The notes beneath the pieces are model-generated. The model was given only the letters and a program-made list of their open reading frames with translations, was not told the origin of the DNA and ran no database searches. From Bacteroides sp. (GTDB taxonomy: Bacteria; Bacteroidota; Bacteroidia; Bacteroidales; Bacteroidaceae), in assembly GCA_021201335.1 (NCBI GenBank), contig JAJQFD010000042.1:1-64000 (forward strand): a DNA stretch of 64,000 nt. Reading direction: 5' to 3'. The translations under genes were made by a program, and so were the position numbers. How positions within the stretch are numbered: the first letter of the stretch is position 1; each line of letters begins with the position of its first letter. Shown here one piece after another: positions 35,804 through 43,905 of the stretch.

Positions 35804-36097
35804 ATGCAACTATATACTAATCAAGATAGCCGGGAATTATTGCAGGCATTAAATAATGCGCTGCCTTATATTGAACACGTTCTTAAAACCCATAAACCAT
35901 TATTTGACGGCGAACATTATCTGACAAGCGAGGAACTGTGTTCTATTCTTAAAATATCTCGACGTACTTTACAGGATTACCGGAATAACGGAGTTTTGCC
36001 ATTTATTCAGTTACCGGGAAAAGTTCTGTTTCGTGAATCTGATATTCGAAAGATTTTAGAAGAACGGTTTCGCCCCGCTTATAATGATTCTTTATAA
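35804..36097 (+). CDS. Excisionase-like helix-turn-helix protein
   Basis: A 97-residue protein. LTSEELCSILKISRRTLQDY (about residues 41-60) is the HTH and VLPFIQLPGKVLFRESDIRK (about 64-83) the wing, the same layout as the gene before it. It is convergent with the integrase at 36169, with 71 bases between the stops. Probably a recombination directionality factor or element regulator. Confidence 0.75.
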   Translation: MQLYTNQDSRELLQALNNALPYIEHVLKTHKPLFDGEHYLTSEELCSILKISRRTLQDYRNNGVLPFIQLPGKVLFRESDIRKILEERFRPAYNDSL

Positions 36098-36168
36098 GAG
36101 TTGTTTTTGAGCTATCTGAACGGCTGGACATTCGTGAGAATGAATCAGCCGTTACTTCTTTTATCAAC

Positions 36169-37383
36169 CTACTTCGCAAAACTTTCTTTTACGCCCTGCA
36201 TATCCCGGAGAATACTTTGGTCTAAGACTTTCGCATACCGTTGTGTCATTCGAGTATTGGTATGTCCAACCATTTTTGCTATGTTTTCTAACGATACATT
36301 ATTTGCCAGCGTAACAACGGAACAGAATGTATGACGGCCGGTGTGCGTGGAGAGATTCTTTTTGATTCCACAGCAATCGGCTATTTCTTTCAGATAAGCG
36401 TTACACTTTTGATTGCTTAAAACAGGCAGTAAAATACCTCTCTTTTGGCAAATGGGGTGATCTTTGTACTTCTTAAGAATCTCCAACGGAACATCAAGCA
36501 ATGGAACATTACACATTATTCCGGTTTTATGTCGCTCTTTTCGTATCCATAAGTTGCCGTCATTGTCAGTAATGATATGTTCTTCTTTTAGTTCGGATAC
36601 ATCTATGAATGCCAATCCAGTCCAACATTGCACTAAAAAGACATCCCTCACTAATTCCAATCGTGGGATCTCAAATTCTTTCGTGCGAAGTGTTTCCAGC
36701 TCCTCTTTGGTAAGAAACTCTTTATGCACCTCCTTTTCGTGGAAACGGATATTTCCGAACGGGTTCTTTGCTATCCAATCGTAGTTTACCGCAATATTCA
36801 GCACTTTCTTTACCACTTTCATATAGCGGATAACCGTATTTTCCTGTAATCCCTTTTCGGCTTTCAGGAAGTGAATATAATCGTGAATCATGCCGTTGGT
36901 GACTTCCTTTAATGGAATATCTTTCCGTTGATATTGGGTCTGGCTCATTTCCCGAAAATACTTCAAACAGGTATCAAAACGAGAGATTGTAACTTTTGCA
37001 TAATCTTTGCCAATAAGTTCACGGCACTTGTCGTTATGCTCCTGAAATACCTGAAAGAACATTTTATGTTCTTCGTCCAGTCCGAGGAATTTTCGCTTTA
37101 TCTCCATTGGATTGATTAATTTGCCTTCTTCTTCCATCTTTCGATGGATTTCAAATAGACGAAGTTTTACAGATTCAAGATAGCGGTTGATTTCCAAAGA
37201 TGCAGCATCTTTGCCAGTACAACGTTCTTTGTTCTGATCCCACAGATTAGGATTTACCGCTCTTTTCAGTTGTATTTCGGCTAATTGCCCTGCAATACTG
37301 ATTCGCAACATAATAGGATTCTTTCCTGATTTCAACGCTCGTGTTTTTCTGATAAAGAAAAGCACATTAAAAGTCTGTCTCAT
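36169..37383 (-). CDS. Tyrosine recombinase (integrase of element A)
   Basis: A 404-residue integrase with the same three-domain layout as the one at 14772-16004 (arm-binding, core-binding, catalytic). The catalytic residues are HTGRHTF (His-x-x-Arg), VGHTN (His) and QRYAKV (Tyr). The first Arg is replaced, the segment reading WTGLAFIDVSELK. The two proteins are clearly related (RHTFxxxxTLANxVSL) but not identical. The gene is about 235 bp from the tRNA-Phe end. Because it is next to the intact tRNA gene, element A is likely the latest arrival in the stack. Confidence 0.92.
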   Translation of the reverse strand: MRQTFNVLFFIRKTRALKSGKNPIMLRISIAGQLAEIQLKRAVNPNLWDQNKERCTGKDAASLEINRYLESVKLRLFEIHRKMEEEGKLINPMEIKRKFLGLDEEHKMFFQVFQEHNDKCRELIGKDYAKVTISRFDTCLKYFREMSQTQYQRKDIPLKEVTNGMIHDYIHFLKAEKGLQENTVIRYMKVVKKVLNIAVNYDWIAKNPFGNIRFHEKEVHKEFLTKEELETLRTKEFEIPRLELVRDVFLVQCWTGLAFIDVSELKEEHIITDNDGNLWIRKERHKTGIMCNVPLLDVPLEILKKYKDHPICQKRGILLPVLSNQKCNAYLKEIADCCGIKKNLSTHTGRHTFCSVVTLANNVSLENIAKMVGHTNTRMTQRYAKVLDQSILRDMQGVKESFAK

Positions 37384-37566
37384 ACTCTAAAAATTAATGG
37401 TTTAAAGATACTTGAACCATGCTTAATAGAGAGTCTTAAACAATAAGACAATCAGCGACTTAACGCGCAATTCGTGGACACTTTTTTGCGTGGATAAAAT
37501 TGTCCACGATTTAGCCCGAGTGAACTGCATAATTTTGCTAAATATGGAGGATTTCTTGGAAAAAGA

Positions 37567-37598
37567 AAATCCCTGAAATGTCTTATTTTCAGGGATTT
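37567..37598. repeat. Hairpin next to the tRNA-Phe attachment site
   Basis: AAATCCCTGAAA and TTTCAGGGATTT form a stem about 20 bases before the attachment core. It is the counterpart of the hairpins at 16196 and 4960. A TCGTGGACA/TGTCCACGA inverted repeat lies further left (about 37472-37510). Confidence 0.6.
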
Positions 37599-37615
37599 AC
37601 CAAATTTGAAGTCTT

Positions 37616-37641
37616 TTAAAAGTGGTGCCACCAGGAATCGA
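37616..37641. repeat. Attachment site at the tRNA-Phe 3' end
   Basis: This stretch overlaps the last 19 bases of tRNA-Phe and is repeated, over 26 bases, at 5009 and, over 17, at 16247. Confidence 0.8.
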
Positions 37642-37695
37642 ACCGGGGACACAAGGATTTTCAGTCCTTTGCTCTACCAACTGAGCTATGGCACC
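37623..37695 (-). tRNA. tRNA-Phe (GAA)
   Basis: All four arms fold: acceptor GGTGCCA/TGGCACC, D-arm GCTC/GAGC, anticodon arm AAGGA/TCCTT with loop CTGAAAA (anticodon GAA), T-arm CCCGG/CCTGG with TTCGATT. Discriminator is A and CCA is not encoded. It is the integration target of the elements on its left. Confidence 0.95.
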
Positions 37696-37713
37696 TTTAA
37701 CCGTTTGCGGGTG

Positions 37714-37721
37714 CAAAGTTA
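37714..37721 (-). promoter_or_regulatory. -7 box of tRNA-Phe
   Basis: On the minus strand the bases read TAACTTTG, matching TAnnTTTG, 18 bases before the mature tRNA 5' end. Confidence 0.55.
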
Positions 37722-37802
37722 AATAAACTTTTCAATAAAACAAGCACTCATACTATCTTTTTATAATTTACAGTTATTTATTTGAGATATAAAAAAAACA
37801 AG

Positions 37803-37810
37803 TAAATTTG
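37803..37810 (+). promoter_or_regulatory. -7 box of tRNA-Pro
   Basis: TAAATTTG fits the consensus, with a TTTG (37781-37784) about 18 bases further upstream as -33 element. Confidence 0.55.
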
Positions 37811-37822
37811 CGCACAGAAAAT

Positions 37823-37895
37823 CGGAATGTAGCGCAGTTGGTAGCGCACTACGTTCGGGACGTAGGGGTCGGGCGTTCGAGTCGCCTCATTCCGA
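37823..37895 (+). tRNA. tRNA-Pro (CGG)
   Basis: Acceptor CGGAATG/CATTCCG, D-arm GCGC/GCGC, anticodon arm CTACG/CGTAG with loop TTCGGGA (anticodon CGG, G37), T-arm GGGCG/CGCCT with TTCGAGT. Discriminator A; CCA not encoded. Confidence 0.93.
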
Positions 37896-37901
37896 CAAAT
37901 C

Positions 37902-37933
37902 AGGCTTAATCTTCAACGGATTAGGCCTTTTTT
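37902..37933 (+). terminator. Terminator of tRNA-Pro
   Basis: AGGCTTAATC pairs with GATTAGGCCT (one mismatch) and a T6 run follows. Confidence 0.75.
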
Positions 37934-38787
37934 GTTCTGTTATTATTCCGAAAAGTTGAATGTCTTAATGTTACGATAAAATCATCCTCAATTAATGGAA
38001 GATTTATATGATCCTGTCGTATATCCTTATACCAAAATACATAAAACACATGAGAATTTATATGCTGGATATAATTCTTCATCGAATAAATCACTCTTTC
38101 TAATTTATCAAACTATTCTTCCTATCAATTAAAGTATTACCTCTATTAACTTATTTTTTCGTTAGAATGCATTATCTCTTTCGTTATAGTGTACTGTTCC
38201 TTTCGTCACAATGCATTGTCTCTTTCGTTACAATGCATTCTAACGAAAAAATTCATACCGGAAGAAATTAATTTCTCAAATCAATATAAATAAAAGCATG
38301 CAAAAGCATTACCAATTTTATTCACTCAAGAATTATCTTACATTCATAATCCCATCCCTAGCGATAAAGTATGTTTTATTTTGAATCAGCAGACAGAACA
38401 AGACAGAAGGAAAATACCGTCCTCCCGCGATTTCTAACGGAAAATAACAGTGTTCCTATTCAAATAATCCTTATTCTGCTTCCCCTAAATTTTAATTTAT
38501 TTAACAACACCGCATGGCCGAATTACAGCAATTAAGTTTATTTTTGTATGTTGTATTGAGGAACAAAAAAAGATTAATTTTACATATTTATAATCTAAAA
38601 ACAAGAATAAAGAACTTTAATGAAACGCTAGGGTTAATATCATCTAGTGAGGTTTGATTTAGTGAAGATATAAGTGGGATATACCCTATCCGAAAAGAGT
38701 ATTTTATAGATTTATTTTCCGATTCTTTTTCAGGGTATAATAACAGATAATTTAAAAGAGATCACTAATCACCAAAAAAGAGAAGAT
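37934..38787. other. Long intergenic region with a tandem-repeat block
   Basis: About 850 bases without a convincing gene on either strand. It contains the 22-bp repeat block at 38155-38250, described separately, and AT-rich sequence. The end should hold the promoter of the small gene at 38788. Confidence 0.5.
38155..38251. repeat. Four 22-bp tandem repeats bounded by a long inverted repeat
   Basis: Units begin at 38157, 38179, 38201 and 38223. The pattern is TTTCGTTACAATGCATT plus TGTCTC, with a few changes (the second unit is the most diverged). The outer ends, TTTTTTCGTTAGAATGCATT and its complement, pair over 20 bases, so the block can also fold into one large cruciform. Confidence 0.75.
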
Positions 38788-39021
38788 ATGAAAACCAAGT
38801 ACATTGTGCAATTAGAAAATAACATCCGGGCATGGATGATTCTGATGAAAGACTGCGGCAATAGTCATAAAGCAATCCCTTATGCTTTTAAAATAATGGA
38901 TTCTTCGCATGAAATCGCTTATTTCAATACAAAAGATGAGGCTATAAAAGCTTATCATGAAGCATGCAAATATTATGATTATCCTGGAATTCCTGTAATA
39001 TTGGAAGCGATTAAAGATTAA
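38788..39021 (+). CDS. Small hypothetical protein, 77 residues
   Basis: A compact soluble protein, MKTKYIVQLENNIRAWMILM onward, ending PVILEAIKD. It has an alternating strand/helix pattern, with DEAIKAYHEACKYYDYPGIP near the end, and no known motif. A clear terminator follows at 39029, so it is a single-gene unit. A ribosome site of the AGAAGA type precedes the ATG by a few bases. The family is not recognised. Confidence 0.6.
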   Translation: MKTKYIVQLENNIRAWMILMKDCGNSHKAIPYAFKIMDSSHEIAYFNTKDEAIKAYHEACKYYDYPGIPVILEAIKD

Positions 39022-39028
39022 GATATTT

Positions 39029-39066
39029 AAACCACAACGAGACAAGTATGCCTCTTTGTGGTTTTT
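39029..39066 (+). terminator. Terminator after the 77-residue gene
   Basis: AAACCACAA pairs with TTGTGGTTT and is followed by T-rich sequence. Confidence 0.7.
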
Positions 39067-39299
39067 ATTTCATATTCTTATACTCCTCAATTTTATGGGG
39101 GAAATCAACTGGGGTAAACTATGAAAAATTCCATTTTCAGAATCTATATGTCAGGATTTTCCTGATTGACCAGGAGAGTGGGACTATAAACACCATCTAC
39201 ATAGGCGGCACTGATATTTAAAAAGAAAGAAACTTGGTTACTTCCGTATAAAAATTCCAAAAAAAACACTTTTCATGCATTTGTTTGCAAATAATTGTA

Positions 39300-39307
39300 T
39301 ATTTTTG
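39300..39307 (+). promoter_or_regulatory. Possible -7 box of the arginine operon
   Basis: TATTTTTG fits TAnnTTTG, with TTTG copies at 39280-39287 upstream. A palindromic AT-rich stretch around them (ATGCATTTGTTTGCAAAT) could bind ArgR. The ATG of argR is 29 bases downstream. Confidence 0.4.
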
Positions 39308-39335
39308 CGGCTTTATTAGAATAATTATACAACCA

Positions 39336-39809
39336 ATGAAAAAGAAATCAACGAGATTAGATACTATTAAGATGATTATCTCCAGCAAAGAGATTAGTTG
39401 CCAAGAAGAATTGCTGCAAGAATTAATTAATGAAGGGTTTGAACTTACCCAAGCAACCCTTTCCAGGGATTTAAAACAGCTAAAAGTTGCGAAAGCCGCC
39501 AGCATGAATGGAAAATATGTATATGTACTGCCCAATGATATAATGTACAAACGTAATAATGATTATTCCACTCGAGATATGATGGCTTACAGCGGATTTG
39601 TATCTCTACAATTTTCCGGCAATATGGCTGTTATTAAAACACGTCCTGGTTATGCGAGCAGCATTGCTTATGACATCGACAATCGCCAATGCGAAGATAT
39701 ACTTGGAACGATAGCCGGAGATGATACCATTCTATTAGTATTACGTGAAGATGCAGATAAAATCTATGTTGAAAACTTCCTGGATTTTATTACTAATAAA
39801 GTAAACTAA
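39336..39809 (+). CDS. argR: Arginine repressor ArgR
   Basis: A 157-residue regulator. The start MKKKSTRLDTIKMII is chosen; an upstream TTG/ATG extension would add 17 hydrophobic residues unlike the family. The N-terminal winged HTH has ISCQEELLQELINEGFELTQ and ATLSRDLKQLKVAK (about residues 22-54), the ArgR DNA-binding signature. The C-terminal domain, which hexamerises and binds arginine, has GYASSIAYDIDN and EDILGTIAGDDTILLVLRED (about 108-140). It is first in the operon and should repress it when arginine is abundant. Confidence 0.93.
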   Translation: MKKKSTRLDTIKMIISSKEISCQEELLQELINEGFELTQATLSRDLKQLKVAKAASMNGKYVYVLPNDIMYKRNNDYSTRDMMAYSGFVSLQFSGNMAVIKTRPGYASSIAYDIDNRQCEDILGTIAGDDTILLVLREDADKIYVENFLDFITNKVN

Positions 39810-39843
39810 CACAATATACCCCTGATTTAATAATCTAAAATTA

Positions 39844-40443
39844 ATGAAAGATGAAATAGATGTAATGGTAGCCGATACCTCACATGAAATGTATGTCGAC
39901 ACCATCTTAGAAACCATCACCGCAGCCGCCAAAGTAAGAGGCACAGGAATCGCTAAAAGAACGCATGAGTATCTGGCGCAAAAAATGAAAGAAGGCAAAG
40001 CCATCATTGCATTAAAAGAAGATGAATTTGCCGGATTCTGTTATATAGAGAGTTGGGGCAATAAACAATATGTTGCCAACTCAGGACTGATCGTAGTTGA
40101 TAAATACCGGGGACAGGGATTGGCCAAACGGATAAAAAAAGCGGCATTTACTTTATCCCGACTGCGATGGCCACATGCCAAGCTGTTCGGACTAACAAGT
40201 GGTGGAGCTGTCATGAAAATTAACACCGAATTAGGATACGTTCCTGTACCATTTTCTGAACTAACGGATGATGAAGCTTTCTGGAAAGGTTGTGAAGGAT
40301 GCGTAAATCATGATGTACTGGTACGTACTGAACGACGATACTGTATCTGTACCGCTATGCTTTACGATCCTGAAAAGAGGGAGAAGAAAAAGAAAGACGG
40401 CGAAAATGAGTTTGGTTTTTTTGAAGAGTTAAATGACGACTAA
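39844..40443 (+). CDS. GNAT acyltransferase of the arginine operon, candidate first step (N-acylglutamate synthase)
   Basis: A 199-residue GNAT. VANSGLIVVDKYRGQGLAKR (about residues 78-97) is the acyl-CoA motif, with the loop RGQGLAKR. A Cys-rich tail (WKGCEGCVNHDVL and RRYCICTAMLYD) is unusual. It is 34 bases after argR and 37 before argG. No argA or argJ is visible, so this may supply the missing acyl transfer to glutamate. Known biochemistry in Bacteroides fragilis shows that the pathway there runs on N-succinyl, not N-acetyl, intermediates, so the donor may be succinyl-CoA. The domain is clear; the function is inference. Confidence 0.65.
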   Translation: MKDEIDVMVADTSHEMYVDTILETITAAAKVRGTGIAKRTHEYLAQKMKEGKAIIALKEDEFAGFCYIESWGNKQYVANSGLIVVDKYRGQGLAKRIKKAAFTLSRLRWPHAKLFGLTSGGAVMKINTELGYVPVPFSELTDDEAFWKGCEGCVNHDVLVRTERRYCICTAMLYDPEKREKKKKDGENEFGFFEELNDD

Positions 40444-40480
40444 CAAAGCAGAAAATTAAAGAAATTAAAAAATATACATT

Positions 40481-41683
40481 ATGAAGAAAAAAGTTGTATT
40501 AGCATTCAGTGGAGGATTAGATACTTCCTTCTGTGCCATGTATTTATCAAAAGACAAAGGATATGAAGTATATACTGCCATAGCCAACACAGGAGGATTC
40601 ACCGAAGAGGAATTAAAAGTTATTGAAGAAAAAGCTTATAAATTAGGGGCCGTAAAGCATATTGCTATTGATGTAACTCAGGATTATTACGAGAAAAGTA
40701 TTAAGTATATGATTTTTGGGAATGTGCTGCGTAATGGTACTTACCCCATTTCAGTAAGTTCTGAACGTATTTTTCAGGCTATTGCTATTGCTAACTATGC
40801 CAAAGAAATTGGTGCGGATGCTATTGCTCATGGAAGTACGGGTGCCGGTAACGATCAGGTACGTTTCGACCTCACTTTCGAAGTGCTTGCTCCAGGTATG
40901 GAGATCATCACTCCTACCCGTGATATGATCCTGACTCGTGAATACGAAATTAACTACCTTCGTGAGCACGGATTCGAAGCTGACTTTGTAAAGATGGAAT
41001 ATTCCATTAATAAAGGGCTCTGGGGAACTTCAATCGGGGGCAAAGAGACACTGCAAAGCAACCAGACATTGCCCGAAGAGGCTTATCCCAGTCAGATAAC
41101 CGCTCATGAAACAGAAGAATTAAAACTTGAATTTGTTGAAGGTGAACTTCACGCTGTAAACGGGGAAGTCTTTACGGATAAAGTAAAAGCCATTAATAAA
41201 GTAGAAGAAATTGGAAGCAAATACGGTATTGGGCGCGATATGCATATCGGGGATACCATCATCGGTTTGAAAGGTCGCGTAGGCTTCGAAGCGGCAGGTC
41301 CTCTTTTAATAATTAACGCACACAAAATGCTGGAGAAACATACTCTTAGTAAATGGCAGTTATACTGGAAAGATCAGGTAGGTACCTGGTATGGCATGTT
41401 TTTACACGAAGCCCAATATCTTGAACCGGTAATGAGAGATATTGAAGCCATGCTACAAAGTTCACAACGAAATGTGAATGGTACAGTTACTATTATCTTA
41501 CGCCCATACAGTTATACACTTGTAGGTGTAGACTCTGCTTATGATCTCGTGAAGAATGATCTGGGAGAATATGGCGAAGTACAAAAAGGATGGACTTCCG
41601 AAGACGCTAAAGGCTTTACAAAGATTCTGTCTACTCCACTTAGAGTTTATTACGCAAACCAGAAAAAGAATGGTAAGATTTAA
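40481..41683 (+). CDS. argG: Argininosuccinate synthase
   Basis: A 400-residue enzyme joining citrulline and aspartate with ATP to give argininosuccinate. The ATP pyrophosphatase P-loop AFSGGLDTSF is at residues 8-17. AHGSTGAGNDQVRFD (about 121-135) and the EYSINKGLWG (about 177-186) stretch are also family hallmarks. Third gene of the arginine operon, cytoplasmic. Its length matches the family (about 400). Confidence 0.96.
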   Translation: MKKKVVLAFSGGLDTSFCAMYLSKDKGYEVYTAIANTGGFTEEELKVIEEKAYKLGAVKHIAIDVTQDYYEKSIKYMIFGNVLRNGTYPISVSSERIFQAIAIANYAKEIGADAIAHGSTGAGNDQVRFDLTFEVLAPGMEIITPTRDMILTREYEINYLREHGFEADFVKMEYSINKGLWGTSIGGKETLQSNQTLPEEAYPSQITAHETEELKLEFVEGELHAVNGEVFTDKVKAINKVEEIGSKYGIGRDMHIGDTIIGLKGRVGFEAAGPLLIINAHKMLEKHTLSKWQLYWKDQVGTWYGMFLHEAQYLEPVMRDIEAMLQSSQRNVNGTVTIILRPYSYTLVGVDSAYDLVKNDLGEYGEVQKGWTSEDAKGFTKILSTPLRVYYANQKKNGKI

Positions 41684-41780
41684 GTTTTCAAGTTTTATTT
41701 GTTCCGGTGCTTTGAAATTTGCTATGCAAACAAAAAATATCAGGAACAAATAAATTAACTTTGAAACTTAAAAACTCACA
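41684..41780. repeat. AT-rich hairpin repeat, copy 1
   Basis: Between argG and argC, TTTATTTGTTCC (41694-41705) pairs with GGAACAAATAAA (41743-41754); the flanks have AAGTTTTCAAGTTT-like ends. It resembles the spacers at 45259 and 51121 and looks like a genome-wide intergenic repeat. Confidence 0.5.
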
Positions 41781-41794
41781 AACTTAAAACTTAA

Positions 41795-42763
41795 ATGATT
41801 AAGATAGGAATTATTGGAGGTGCAGGATATACAGCCGGAGAATTAATCCGGCTTTTAATAAATCATCCCGAAGCTGACATCGTATTTATTAATAGCAGTA
41901 GTAATGCCGGCAATAAAATCACCGATGTACATGAGGGTTTATATGGTGAATGTGACCTGACTTTTACAGACGAGTTACCACTTGAGAGTATTGACTTATT
42001 GTTCTTCTGTACCGCACATGGTGACACCCGGAAGTTTATGGAAAGTCACACAATACCGGAACGCTTGAAGATAATCGACCTTTCTATGGATTTTCGTCTT
42101 GCCAATGAAGAGCATGAGTTCTTATACGGTCTTCCGGAACTAAACCGCCGTGCCATTTGCAAATGCAAATACGTAGCCAATCCCGGTTGCTTTGCTACTT
42201 GTATCCAGTTAGGTTTATTGCCTTTAGCTAAGCACCTGATGCTAACTGACGATATTATAGTAAATGCTATTACCGGTAGTACCGGTGCAGGCGTAAAGCC
42301 CGGCCCTACTACTCACTTCAGTTGGCGCAATAATAATATGAGTGTTTACAAACCATTTACTCACCAACACCTGCCGGAGATTGAACAATCGCTCAAACAG
42401 TTACAAAAAAGTTTCAATTCAGATATTATCTTCATCCCTTACCGTGGAGATTTTGCCCGGGGGATCTTTACCACTATCGTTCTTAAGACCAAGGTAGAAC
42501 TGGATGAACTGGTACGTATTTATAAAGAATACTATGATCGGGACTCTTTTGTTCACATCGTTGAGAAGAACATCGACCTGAAGCAAGTTGTAAACACCAA
42601 CAAATGTTTGATTCACCTTCAAAAAGAAGGTGATAAACTATTAATAATCTCCTGCATAGACAACTTGCTGAAGGGCGCTTCCGGACAAGCAGTTCATAAC
42701 ATGAATCTCTTATTTAACCTGGAAGAAACAGTCGGATTACAATTAAAACCAAGTGCTTTTTAA
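41795..42763 (+). CDS. argC: N-acyl-gamma-glutamyl-phosphate reductase
   Basis: A 322-residue NADPH-dependent reductase, third step of arginine synthesis. GIIGGAGYTAGELIRLL (residues 4-20) is the nucleotide-binding motif of ArgC. ANPGCFATCIQLGLLPL (about 128-144) holds the catalytic Cys. The tail with LLKGASGQAVHNMNL is also diagnostic. In a succinyl-type pathway the substrate would be N-succinyl-gamma-glutamyl phosphate. argD starts two bases after its stop. Confidence 0.95.
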   Translation: MIKIGIIGGAGYTAGELIRLLINHPEADIVFINSSSNAGNKITDVHEGLYGECDLTFTDELPLESIDLLFFCTAHGDTRKFMESHTIPERLKIIDLSMDFRLANEEHEFLYGLPELNRRAICKCKYVANPGCFATCIQLGLLPLAKHLMLTDDIIVNAITGSTGAGVKPGPTTHFSWRNNNMSVYKPFTHQHLPEIEQSLKQLQKSFNSDIIFIPYRGDFARGIFTTIVLKTKVELDELVRIYKEYYDRDSFVHIVEKNIDLKQVVNTNKCLIHLQKEGDKLLIISCIDNLLKGASGQAVHNMNLLFNLEETVGLQLKPSAF

Positions 42764-42765
42764 TC

Positions 42766-43890
42766 ATGAATTTATTTGATGTATATCCCTTATTTGATAT
42801 CAATATAGTAAAAGGAGAAGGCTGCTATGTCTGGGATGAAAACGGGAACAAATATCTCGACCTCTATGGAGGTCATGCCGTTATATCCATCGGGCACTCT
42901 CATCCTCATTATGTGAAAATGATCAGCGACCAAGTGAGTAAACTTGGCTTCTATTCTAACTCGGTAATTAACAAACTTCAGCAAGAAGTTGCTACTAAAC
43001 TCGGACCAATTTCCGGATATGACGATTATTCTTTATTTCTTGTAAACTCGGGTGCAGAAGCCAACGAGAATGCATTGAAACTAGCCTCATTTCATAACGG
43101 AAGAACCCGGATCGTATCGTGTGGCAAATCCTTTCACGGACGCACTTCACTTGCAGTTGAAGTTACCGACAATCCCCGAATTATCGCCCCTATCAACAAC
43201 AACAGACATGTTACGTATGTACCATTGAATGATATTGAAGCGATGACCTCAGAACTGTCTAAGGAAGATGTTTGCGCAGTCATTATCGAAGGCATTCAGG
43301 GAGTGGGCGGTATTCGTATTCCTACCAAAGAATATATGCAGGCATTGCGGGAAGCTTGTACACAAACTGGTACGATACTCATTCTTGATGAAATCCAGAG
43401 CGGATACGGTCGGAGTGGTAAGTTTTTTGCCCACCAATACCAGGGAATCAAAGCCGACATTATAACGGTAGCCAAAGGTATTGGAAATGGTTTCCCGGTT
43501 TCGGGTGTATTGGTTAGTCCAATGTTCACTCCGGTACACGGCATGCTAGGCACTACTTTTGGAGGAAATCACTTGGCTTGTGCTGCTGCCATGGCGGTAC
43601 TCGATGTGATGAAAGAAGAGAACCTGGTAGAGAATGCAGCCAAAGTAGGGGATTACCTGATGCAGGAATTAAAACAGATTCCCCAGATAAAAGAAGTACG
43701 TGGGAAAGGTTTAATGATTGGCCTTGAGTTCGCTGAACCTATCAATGAGATTCGCCGTAAACTTTTATTTGATTACAAAGTATTTACAGGAGTAACCGGC
43801 ACCCATGTGATCCGTCTCCTGCCCCCTCTGTGTCTAACCAGGGAACAGGCTGCTGAATTTATCTCCTGTTTGAAATCTTGTTTAAATTAA
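42766..43890 (+). CDS. argD: Acylornithine aminotransferase
   Basis: A 374-residue class III PLP aminotransferase. NSGAEANENALKLA (about residues 88-101) binds the cofactor phosphate, ILILDEIQSGYGRSG (about 203-217) holds the Asp that contacts the pyridine ring, and ITVAKGIGNGFPVSG (about 230-244) holds the PLP-binding Lys. It converts N-acylglutamate semialdehyde to N-acylornithine. Two bases separate it from argC and 15 from proC, so all are one transcript. Confidence 0.94.
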   Translation: MNLFDVYPLFDINIVKGEGCYVWDENGNKYLDLYGGHAVISIGHSHPHYVKMISDQVSKLGFYSNSVINKLQQEVATKLGPISGYDDYSLFLVNSGAEANENALKLASFHNGRTRIVSCGKSFHGRTSLAVEVTDNPRIIAPINNNRHVTYVPLNDIEAMTSELSKEDVCAVIIEGIQGVGGIRIPTKEYMQALREACTQTGTILILDEIQSGYGRSGKFFAHQYQGIKADIITVAKGIGNGFPVSGVLVSPMFTPVHGMLGTTFGGNHLACAAAMAVLDVMKEENLVENAAKVGDYLMQELKQIPQIKEVRGKGLMIGLEFAEPINEIRRKLLFDYKVFTGVTGTHVIRLLPPLCLTREQAAEFISCLKSCLN

Positions 43891-43905
43891 AATAAAATAT
43901 ACAGA

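Noticed and set aside
37616..37641. tRNA copies at 5009 and 16247 as tRNA genes
   Set aside because: Only the last 17-26 bases of the tRNA end are present; no D-arm, anticodon arm or promoter, so they are attachment sites.
38155..38251. CRISPR array
   Set aside because: The 22-bp units are directly adjacent without unique spacers, and no cas genes are present.
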